The notes beneath the pieces are model-generated. The model had not been told where the DNA came from, did no database searches, and was given only the letters and a program-made list of their open reading frames with translations. DNA of 10,574 bases from Candidatus Rifleibacteriota bacterium (lineage in GTDB: Bacteria > Vulcanimicrobiota > Xenobia > Xenobiales > Xenobiaceae): positions 1-10,574 of the forward strand of contig CAAGRW010000129.1 in assembly GCA_900772775.1 (NCBI GenBank), in the 5' to 3' direction. Shown here one piece after another: positions 1 through 5,495 of this stretch. The position numbers and the translations under genes were made by a program. The stretch's first letter is position 1; every line of letters starts with the position of its first letter.

Positions 1-144
1 GGCGGCTATATTTATTTTAAATTTAATTTCACGCTAGCTGCCCTGTTCTTTCGATAGGGTATAAAAGTGAAGGCGGCGAACTGCTCGCAGAGCATTTTAC
101 TTATTTGGGCGGGGATATGCGATATAGTGGAAGGTACCAGGCTA

Positions 145-150
145 TATAAT
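145..150 (+). promoter_or_regulatory. Candidate -10 box for gpsA
   Basis: A perfect TATAAT lies 53 bases before the gpsA start. No convincing -35 hexamer sits 16-18 bases upstream, so the call rests on the -10 alone. A short inverted repeat (TGGAAG at 128-133, CTTCCA at 160-165) brackets it. A Shine-Dalgarno GGAGA follows at 186-190. Confidence 0.4.
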
Positions 151-202
151 GGGAAAGCCCTTCCAACACTTATGAAGATTTTTTTGGAGATATTTTTTAG
201 TT

Positions 203-1201
203 ATGAGCTATAAAGTTGCCGTTCTTGGTTCTGGAAGTTGGGGCACAGCGCAAGCCCTGCACTTACATAAAGCCGGCAGCGATGTAGTTATATGGGGATG
301 TGACGCCATAGACTTAGACTCCATAAAAACGGGGTTTAACACTCGCTATTTTGGAGATATGCGTTTATGCAATCCAGGCGATTTGGGAGTTGAGTACAAT
401 TTAAAAGAAGCTGTTAAAGGGGCAGATTTTATAGTTTTTGCCGTGCCTTCAGGAGCTGTACGCAGCGTGGCTGAGGAAGTAAAAGAAAATGTCAGCCCTT
501 CCAGCATAATTATTAGCACAGCTAAAGGACTGGAGAAAGACACTCTTATGCGCATGTCTGAAGTGCTTTCCGAAGTACTGGGACGTTTAGAGCGTATAGT
601 AGTTCTTTCTGGCCCTTCTTTTGCCGTAGAAGTTATCAAAGAATTACCTACAGCTGTTACTTTAGCTTCTCCGGTGCCGCGCCTTTCTTCTTTAGCTGCC
701 AATCTTTATCACTACAAATATTTCCGCGCTTACGCTTCCACCGATATTGTTGGTGTAGAATTAGGCGGAGTTTTAAAAAATGTTATTGCTTTAGCTGCAG
801 GTATGATTGATGGAGCTGGCATGGGAGCTAATGCCAGAGCTGCTCTTCTCACCAGAGCCCTTATAGAAATTAGGCGTATAGTGATGGCTATGGGTGGGCG
901 CTCCTCTACCGTATCAGGCTTAAGTGGTTTGGGCGATTTACTTTTAACAGCTACCGGTGACTTGAGTCGCAATCGTCAAGTAGGTCTTATGCTTGGCAAA
1001 GGCCAAAAGTTATCCGATATAATGAAAGAAATGAAACAAGTAGCTGAAGGAGTGACTACAGCCAATAGTTGCTTGCAACTGGCGCAAAATTTGGGCATAG
1101 AGACGCCAATTATTAAAGAAACTTGTCAAATTTTGTCCGGCGAGCATAACTTACAACAAGCTATTATCAATTTGTTGGCCCGCTCGCAAAAGTTCGAATA
1201 A
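203..1201 (+). CDS. gpsA: NAD(P)H-dependent glycerol-3-phosphate dehydrogenase
   Basis: This cytosolic enzyme reduces dihydroxyacetone phosphate to sn-glycerol-3-phosphate, the backbone precursor for phospholipids. The 332-residue length is normal for the family. The N-terminal Rossmann fold shows the nucleotide-binding loop GSGSWGT (residues 9-15). The central part has AKGLEKDT (107-114) and SGPSFAVEV (136-144). The C-terminal helical domain contains GVELGGVLKNVIALAAG with the expected catalytic Lys192, then GANARAALLTR (208-218) and SGLGDLLLTATGD (241-253). The ATG start puts the nucleotide-binding loop at its usual place, although GGAGA at 186-190 lies 12 bases before it, longer than usual. 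The gene appears monocistronic: it ends in a strong hairpin terminator shared with the convergent protease gene. I see no recognisable end of plsY, a common neighbour of gpsA, in the 202 bases upstream. Assignment is secure. Confidence 0.97.
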   Translation: MSYKVAVLGSGSWGTAQALHLHKAGSDVVIWGCDAIDLDSIKTGFNTRYFGDMRLCNPGDLGVEYNLKEAVKGADFIVFAVPSGAVRSVAEEVKENVSPSSIIISTAKGLEKDTLMRMSEVLSEVLGRLERIVVLSGPSFAVEVIKELPTAVTLASPVPRLSSLAANLYHYKYFRAYASTDIVGVELGGVLKNVIALAAGMIDGAGMGANARAALLTRALIEIRRIVMAMGGRSSTVSGLSGLGDLLLTATGDLSRNRQVGLMLGKGQKLSDIMKEMKQVAEGVTTANSCLQLAQNLGIETPIIKETCQILSGEHNLQQAIINLLARSQKFE

Positions 1202-1210
1202 CAAGATAGC

Positions 1211-1258
1211 AAAAAATAAGCGCAACTTTCTAAAAGGTGAAAGTTGCGCTTATTTTTT
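1211..1258. terminator. Bidirectional intrinsic terminator, gpsA / protease
   Basis: A perfect 20-bp stem: left arm 1211-1230 and right arm 1239-1258, with loop TAAAAGGT. The GC-containing core is AAGCGCAACTTTC paired with GAAAGTTGCGCTT. The arm ends are A6 on the left and T6 on the right (the T run continues to 1260), so the hairpin carries a U-tract on both strands. It lies between the gpsA stop (1201) and the protease stop (1263) and should serve both convergent genes. Confidence 0.93.
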
Positions 1259-1262
1259 TTGT

Positions 1263-2699
1263 TTAGGCAATATTCAAAATTGAATCGTAGCTTCCCCACA
1301 CGTTGGGTTTACGATATAAATTGGCAGGATCTTCAAACCAATCTTTTTCATCGACTCTGAATTTGTAACGATACCTTCCTGGCGGCGGCGCATCGATTTC
1401 TACTTTCCAAGTGCCGTCAAACATTTCATGGAAATAATACTGATGAGGCGTCCAATCGTTAAAGTCTCCCATAAGTTCAACTTTTTTGGCAAAATAATTG
1501 ACAAAAATGAAGCTCAATTTGCCATCTAAGACCAAGGGTGGGCGCAATTCACAAATTTGATCGTGAGTCCAGGCTTCGTGGGCTTGCTCGACAGCTCGGC
1601 TAGCATTTACAATACCACAACCCTGAGCCAAAAGATCTTTACCATTGACACGGTCAGCTGTAGACATAAAGATCTGACGTATAGCGGCCGGAGTTAGTTG
1701 TGGGTTAGCTTCCAACATTTGTGCAGCAATAGCCGCGACGGTGGGAGCCGCGAAAGAAGTGCCATCTACATGCTGATAGTGACGGCCGACAACTTTATCA
1801 TCCAAAAGCCACTTATCTAACTTTTGGCTAAGTTCTTCGCGGCTCAACTGGTACAAATTGTCGGGCAAGCCCACGCCTTCGGGCACTTCGCTAAGCAAAT
1901 TGAGCAAAGGCCCGCCGGTCGTGACGGCTAAGTCGTAGCAATACTGAGCTCGCTTGTATTGTACCGTGCCGGGAAGAATCGGAGCAGCCACCCAAGCAGC
2001 CGGGGCGATAATTTCTGGCTTCACTACCAAATCTAAAATAACACCATAGCTGCTACAATAGAGCTCCGCTTCTTCAGGAGTGCAAGCATTGCGCGAAACG
2101 CAGCCTCCCACCGTGAGCACAGAAGGGGCATTGGCCGGCGGGCGAGGTAAGGTTCGCGTGTTACCGGCGGCCGCAATAACCAAAATGCCATTAGAAACAA
2201 GTTCTTCCGAAGCTTGAGAAATTTCGCAATTTAACTCTTTGGGATCGAAATCGCTGCCAACGGAAATATTTAAAATATTGATATGATATTTGGCAGCGTT
2301 ATCACGCACCCAATGCAAACCTTTTAAGATTAGATCGTCGCAAATCATACCATTGCGACTGCACTTTATAAGCACAACTTTAGCTTCGGAAGCCAGCCCT
2401 CGATAGCGGCCGCCGGAAAGTGAGCCGTCACCGCAAGCAGACACAGAAGTCATCATACCATGCCAATTCCAACCATTACGATTGGCATGTGGATTTAGAT
2501 CTTGGGTTTCTTCGCCTAAATCTACATAAGCAGCAATACGATCACCTAAATCAGGATGAGGGTAAAAACCAGAATCCAAAAAAGCGATCGTTACCCCCCT
2601 CCCTCTCATATTGGAATCGGCATGCAACCTCTCCGAAGTGCTGGGCACTGAATAATCGTTAAAATTTACCAGTGTAGTTTCACAATCTTTAGCAAGCAT
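1263..2699 (-). CDS. Subtilisin-like S8 serine protease with C-terminal CBM48/AMPK-type glycogen-binding domain
   Basis: The predicted product is a 478-residue serine endopeptidase joined to a glycan-binding module. Numbering from the ATG at 2699, the S8 triad is Asp42 (AFLDSGF), His80 (NWHGMM) and Ser315 (DGTSFAAP), with oxyanion Asn180 (AAAGNT). About 135 residues separate Asn180 and Ser315, roughly twice the spacing in subtilisin (Asn155-Ser221), so there is an insertion of about 65-70 residues after KPEIIAPAAW. The last 85 residues (about 394-478) are an E-set domain like the AMP-kinase beta glycogen-binding domain: GDFNDW, DGTW, YRYKF, DWFEDP. The glycan-contacting positions Trp416, Lys446 and Trp454 are all present. 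There is no signal peptide, anchor or obvious pro-domain, so a cytoplasmic location is inferred. The start is uncertain: an ATG at 2756 or a TTG at 2786 would add 19 or 29 residues, and none of the three has a strong Shine-Dalgarno. The substrate is unknown. Confidence 0.9.
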   Translation of the reverse strand: MLAKDCETTLVNFNDYSVPSTSERLHADSNMRGRGVTIAFLDSGFYPHPDLGDRIAAYVDLGEETQDLNPHANRNGWNWHGMMTSVSACGDGSLSGGRYRGLASEAKVVLIKCSRNGMICDDLILKGLHWVRDNAAKYHINILNISVGSDFDPKELNCEISQASEELVSNGILVIAAAGNTRTLPRPPANAPSVLTVGGCVSRNACTPEEAELYCSSYGVILDLVVKPEIIAPAAWVAAPILPGTVQYKRAQYCYDLAVTTGGPLLNLLSEVPEGVGLPDNLYQLSREELSQKLDKWLLDDKVVGRHYQHVDGTSFAAPTVAAIAAQMLEANPQLTPAAIRQIFMSTADRVNGKDLLAQGCGIVNASRAVEQAHEAWTHDQICELRPPLVLDGKLSFIFVNYFAKKVELMGDFNDWTPHQYYFHEMFDGTWKVEIDAPPPGRYRYKFRVDEKDWFEDPANLYRKPNVWGSYDSILNIA

Positions 2700-3096
2700 A
2701 TTTTTTTCTCTAAACAGCAAAAATCGGGGGCAATCTTTTTGCCATTTTGCTTGCATTCCTGCCGAAAAGAAGAAACGCCCTGCCAATAACGCCTAGAGTA
2801 GCAGAGCGCTTCAAAAATAATAAATAACACTAAAATTTTATGCCATAGATTCCAAGTCTTTTAGAATATAACGAAAAAACTATTCCACCAAACTCTAGAT
2901 AAATTGACGGTAGTTTTATTACTAAATTGGAAGATAATCTACCCAAAATATATAAAGCGACCGTTTCCTATTTGGGCAAATTGCATTTTTTATATCTGCA
3001 ATGCCGAGGAAACAGCCGCTTCCGATAACATAGATATTTTTCTTAGCTTACGCACAAAGCACATACCACCAAGAAAATAATACCTCTATTTTTAGT
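2700..3096. other. 397-bp intergenic region with a structured element
   Basis: This AT-rich gap lies between the protease start and the DUF4013 stop. I find no supported gene on either strand; the open frames are short and lack ribosome binding sites. Its main content is the long imperfect palindrome at 2955-3021. On the minus strand there are AT-rich hexamers such as TATATT and TAAAAT that could be -10 boxes for the protease gene, but none has a good -35 partner, so no promoter is called. If the protease starts at the TTG at 2786 instead, the gap shrinks to 310 bp. Confidence 0.6.
2955..3021. repeat. 67-nt imperfect palindrome (nested hairpin)
   Basis: Outer arms 2955-2969 and 3007-3021 are complementary at 12 of 15 positions (AAGCG/CGCTT, three mismatches, then GTTTCCT/AGGAAAC). 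Inside, GGC (2975-2977) pairs with GCC (3003-3005) and ATTGCA (2980-2985) with TGCAAT (2997-3002), leaving an 11-nt T-rich loop. In total 21 pairs are possible, with one 5/1 internal loop and one AA bulge. On the minus strand the element is followed by TTTATATATTTT, so it might end DUF4013 transcription. It could also be a structured leader of the protease gene, a small RNA or a dispersed palindromic repeat. The function is not known. Confidence 0.55.
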
Positions 3097-3945
3097 TTAT
3101 TCAGCTTTATCAGAATCTGTAGACCAAGTGATAGAAGTATCTGGACGATGGCCTGCCCAATAGGAAGCACTGTGTTTTCCGGGCTTAGAATGGCCATACT
3201 CGTCTTCATCTTCTGTGGGATCCAATTCCATATGGGCGGAGCGTTCGATATGAATATCGGTAGGATCGTAAAGCGAAGGATGATAAACATCTTGAACTAA
3301 AGCAGCCAAACCATAAACAGAAGCCACAGCCAAATAGGCTTGAAGCGCAGAAGCTAAAATCCAGAAGAAGAAACCGTTAAACCAGAAAAACTTTACAGAC
3401 AAAGAAAAAATAAAAGCCACTATAGCGCACAATATGTAATAGTTGGCTCCCAAGCCGGTCACACGTTGGATAACATCCAAAACTTTAAAGCAATCAGAAA
3501 CGGTCAAACTCTCGCTAAAAAAGCTAAAAGCAGATCCGGCAACAAGCAAGGCTACAAAGATAACTGCGAAAGAAATAATGAACAAAAGCAAAGAAGTAAA
3601 AATGCCGACGCTCTCTCCTCCTACAGCATTTACAACCAATAAGGGGGCCCCACAAGCAAAAGCTAAAGCCAGTCCCAAACCGATAAAAAATGCAGCATAA
3701 CAAGCTAAAGCGGCTGCTAAAGAGACGCCTTTAAAGACGTAGTTGCCGAAATCTTCCCATTCGGGCAAAATTATTTCATCATCTTTGCCATCGATATAAT
3801 TGCGGTATAGCATTACACAATAGCCCAAAGCCAAAATCCAACCAACAATCGGCACAAACATGGCTGCACTCAAGATAGCCAGTTTGACAGTAAATTTGGG
3901 GTCTTTGCGCATAAAGACGAAAGCTCTAATCAGCTCAGGATCCAA
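3097..3945 (-). CDS. DUF4013-family multi-pass membrane protein
   Basis: A 282-residue integral membrane protein. Hydrophobic segments lie at about 20-44, 72-100, 113-140, 168-186 and 189-217, followed by a polar acidic tail (about 220-282, including LDPTEDEDEY). Between the first two segments is the DUF4013 hallmark: a GY..MLYRNYIDG stretch leading into ILPEWEDFGNYVFKG (59-73). The family has no established biochemical function. The TTG start at 3945 is well supported: a strong Shine-Dalgarno GGGAGG (3952-3957) sits 6 bases upstream, and the first in-frame ATG would lose 11 residues and lack such a site. A likely -10 TATAAT (minus strand, 3974-3979) gives a leader of about 20 bases. The family assignment is by recognition of the motif; the number of membrane passes is approximate. 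Confidence 0.85.
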   Translation of the reverse strand: MDPELIRAFVFMRKDPKFTVKLAILSAAMFVPIVGWILALGYCVMLYRNYIDGKDDEIILPEWEDFGNYVFKGVSLAAALACYAAFFIGLGLALAFACGAPLLVVNAVGGESVGIFTSLLLFIISFAVIFVALLVAGSAFSFFSESLTVSDCFKVLDVIQRVTGLGANYYILCAIVAFIFSLSVKFFWFNGFFFWILASALQAYLAVASVYGLAALVQDVYHPSLYDPTDIHIERSAHMELDPTEDEDEYGHSKPGKHSASYWAGHRPDTSITWSTDSDKAE

Positions 3946-3960
3946 AGTAGTCCTCCCAGA

Positions 3961-3988
3961 TACTCGAAAACGAATTATAACTCGAGTA
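3961..3988 (-). promoter_or_regulatory. Candidate promoter and operator of the DUF4013 gene
   Basis: On the minus strand a perfect TATAAT (3974-3979) sits 28 bases before the TTG start and just upstream of the Shine-Dalgarno. It is bracketed by a perfect 7-bp inverted repeat, TACTCGA (3961-3967) and TCGAGTA (3982-3988), separated by 14 bases. That layout suits an operator over the -10 region. No good -35 hexamer is visible at 16-18 bases, which would be consistent with activator dependence, or the promoter may be elsewhere. Confidence 0.4.
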
Positions 3989-4092
3989 GTTCACTATAAT
4001 TACAAGTTGGCGTTTAACACCAAGCACAGTAATCTTAAGCCCTTATAAAGAAAGAAGCTATAGAAAGAACCTATCAATATTTACAAAAAAGC

Positions 4093-4113
4093 AAAAAAGT
4101 TACAAAAAACTTT
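4093..4113 (-). terminator. Possible weak terminator after the FUN14 gene
   Basis: On the minus strand AAAGTT and AACTTT can form a 6-bp, AT-rich stem with a TTTTGT loop, followed by three more T residues. It lies about 45 bases past the FUN14 stop. The stem is weak, so this is only a candidate. Confidence 0.25.
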
Positions 4114-4159
4114 AGCTAAGAAACGGCTCCCTCTATAGCTATCTTGTAGCGATACTAAG

Positions 4160-4507
4160 TTAACGGTGCATCTTCCAACCGCCAATAGCTCCAGCAGTAA
4201 AACCAGCCATTGAAGATGAGAGTTGAGAAGCTAAATCGTTAACTAATTCTCCAGCCGCTTTAGTACCACTTTCTATTGAACCGCAAACAGCTCCCCAATT
4301 GACAGTTATGAAACCGGCGTGAGCTAAAAGAGCCATAAGCAAAAGAATAGAGCCTAAAACCAAAAGAGCCGTTCTGAGAGCGGCTTTCAGCGAATAGCCT
4401 ACAGCTAAACCAGCTACAGTGCCTCCACTCAGTTGCAATAAACAAGCTTGCCAAGGGAAAGTTGCTGCGGCAGCACCGGCTCCAGCAGCCATAGTAGTTT
4501 CATCCAT
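4160..4507 (-). CDS. FUN14-family small membrane protein
   Basis: A 115-residue protein with the FUN14 pattern: a glycine-rich first segment ending in GYSLK (about 28-41), a strongly hydrophobic second helix (about 46-62) and a glycine-rich C-terminal segment, AGFTAGAIGGWKM (101-113). The family is named for yeast FUN14 and human FUNDC1, a mitochondrial outer-membrane mitophagy receptor. Bacterial and archaeal members exist but their role is not established, so no function is given. The ATG at 4507 is chosen because AGGTGG (4516-4521) lies 8 bases upstream. In-frame GTG codons at 4516 and 4519 fall inside or right beside that site and are unlikely starts. A terminator-like hairpin ends directly at the Shine-Dalgarno, an unusual arrangement that may restrict expression. 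Confidence 0.8.
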   Translation of the reverse strand: MDETTMAAGAGAAAATFPWQACLLQLSGGTVAGLAVGYSLKAALRTALLVLGSILLLMALLAHAGFITVNWGAVCGSIESGTKAAGELVNDLASQLSSSMAGFTAGAIGGWKMHR

Positions 4508-4521
4508 AATTATCACCACCT

Positions 4522-4547
4522 AAAAAAGCAGGCTCCTTGGAGCCTGC
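4522..4547 (-). terminator. Intrinsic terminator or attenuator before the FUN14 gene
   Basis: Read on the minus strand, GCAGGCTCC pairs with GGAGCCTGC across a 2-nt gap (9-bp perfect stem at 4528-4547; in practice about 7 bp with a 6-nt loop), followed by T6 (4522-4527). It is a good intrinsic terminator for the secreted-protein gene that stops at 4633. The T-run touches the FUN14 Shine-Dalgarno, so FUN14 transcription must either pass through the hairpin or begin almost on top of the ribosome site. The flanking GGGGCAGGC...GCCTGCCCC context also resembles dispersed intergenic palindromes, but only one copy is present here. Confidence 0.75.
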
Positions 4548-4632
4548 CCCTACAAATCTAAAAAATATAATTTCTTACAGAACAGAGAACTATTTTACCC
4601 ATTTGATATATGGGTCTTTCCTCTAAACTGTT

Positions 4633-5169
4633 TTACTTTTCTTCTGTCTTTTTATCTTTAGCCTTATCTAGGTGAACCGGACGTCCATTTACAGTAATTT
4701 CTGTAGATTTTCCTCCCGTAACTTCTACATCGCTGTTGCGTACCGGCCCGGACGGAAGTTCTTTAACTCTACGTCCAGGACGATTTTCAAACATAACTGA
4801 ATTGATGGAGCCTCCATCACCAAATTGGGGGGCATTTCCTCCTCTGGCATTCCAATAGCCATCCTCAGAATCGATAAAATCGACTTGAGTCTCGCTCCCC
4901 TCACGATCCTGGGCCATTTTATTACGCTGCCGCTTAGATGTAAAGTTCTTACGCTCTTTACGCTCTTTTTTAGATTTTTTACTCGCTTTGGCAGCATCTT
5001 CGCCACCTTGAGCCAGCAAGCAAACTTCATCGTTATTGCTAATTACAGAAGCGTACTGTGAGTCGGAAGAGAACGAATAGGCTTGAACCTCGTTGCAATT
5101 GATAGCGCCACATAAAGTTCCAGTGGCAGCGAATGCGACTCCCAAGATAAATAACTTTTGTTTTAGCAT
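4633..5169 (-). CDS. Secreted, lysine/arginine-rich protein of unknown function
   Basis: I do not recognise a family. The 178-residue product begins with a classic signal peptide: MLKQK, then a hydrophobic core (about 6-20) and a plausible cleavage after VQA at residue 30. The cysteine at 20 lacks a good lipobox, so a lipoprotein is less likely. The mature part has a strongly basic stretch (about 61-84: KASKKSKKERKERK and on to QRNK), then a glycine- and asparagine-rich middle (YWNARGGNAPQFGDGG), and a lysine-rich end (KAKDKKTEEK). It is probably largely disordered and exported to the periplasm or surface. The ATG at 5169 is chosen because it opens the signal peptide; AAGGAG (5185-5190) lies 15 bases upstream, unusually far. 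A possible binding role for acidic polymers is inference from charge only. Confidence 0.7.
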   Translation of the reverse strand: MLKQKLFILGVAFAATGTLCGAINCNEVQAYSFSSDSQYASVISNNDEVCLLAQGGEDAAKASKKSKKERKERKNFTSKRQRNKMAQDREGSETQVDFIDSEDGYWNARGGNAPQFGDGGSINSVMFENRPGRRVKELPSGPVRNSDVEVTGGKSTEITVNGRPVHLDKAKDKKTEEK

Positions 5170-5495
5170 AACGTTGTTTATATTCTCCTTCACAAAGCAA
5201 CCTAAAAGATCAAACAAGCATATTCTCGGCAAATCTTATTATTGCTCGACTATAGGCTGACAAACTCACCGGAGAATTATTTCCGCACCAATAGTTTCTT
5301 CCCTTTGCCAAGCAGTTTTCGCCTCTAAAAGTTTGCTAAATGAGATTGAGCCAGTGAATAGCTACGGCAGGAATCATTGATTGATTTCCCAAAAGCTGCG
5401 GAGCGCGGTCGCTAATAGTGATAGTGGCAACGCGCCTTCTAAATTATGTTGGCCCTTACCACGAGTGCTACACATTTAATCCAGTCGGAGGCACC
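5170..5495. other. 326-bp divergent intergenic region
   Basis: This gap separates the secreted-protein gene from pepA and must carry both promoters unless transcription enters from elsewhere. No additional gene is supported. The pepA frame stays open upstream to a GTG at 5418, but the start at 5496 is better. A possible promoter for the minus-strand gene is listed separately. For pepA I see no convincing -35/-10 pair. Minor features are a tandem ATAGTG (5416-5427) flanked by GCGCG (5403-5407) and CGCGC (5431-5435). Confidence 0.5.
5236..5263 (-). promoter_or_regulatory. Possible promoter of the secreted-protein gene
   Basis: On the minus strand TTGTCA (5258-5263, five of six matches to the -35 consensus) is followed after 16 bases by TAATAA (5236-5241), a weak -10. 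The predicted transcript would have a leader of about 60 bases. The poor -10 makes this tentative. Confidence 0.3.

Noticed and set aside
1..57. Possible end of an upstream gene such as plsY before gpsA
   Set aside because: Short open frames reach stops at about 37 and 57, but none shows the conserved PlsY C-terminal pattern and they are too short to judge.
346..972. Open frames on the minus strand inside gpsA
   Set aside because: They are antiparallel to a full-length, motif-complete gpsA, have no ribosome site and give low-complexity Ser/Thr/Pro/Lys-rich translations typical of shadow frames.
2420..2662. 80-codon plus-strand frame inside the protease gene
   Set aside because: It overlaps the catalytic core of the S8 protease in antisense, and its product is rich in His/Asn/Gln with no domain.
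3443..4048. Plus-strand frames opposite the DUF4013 gene
   Set aside because: The Lys/Ala/Thr-rich translation is what antisense of a transmembrane protein gives; no ribosome site.
4597..4615. ACCCAT/ATGGGT hairpin as a terminator of the secreted-protein gene
   Set aside because: The stem is only 6 bp and no T run follows on the minus strand; the hairpin at 4528-4547 is much better.
5418..5495. N-terminal extension of pepA from the GTG at 5418
   Set aside because: The ATG at 5496 has GGAGG just upstream and gives the standard family start; the extension has no ribosome site or recognisable sequence.
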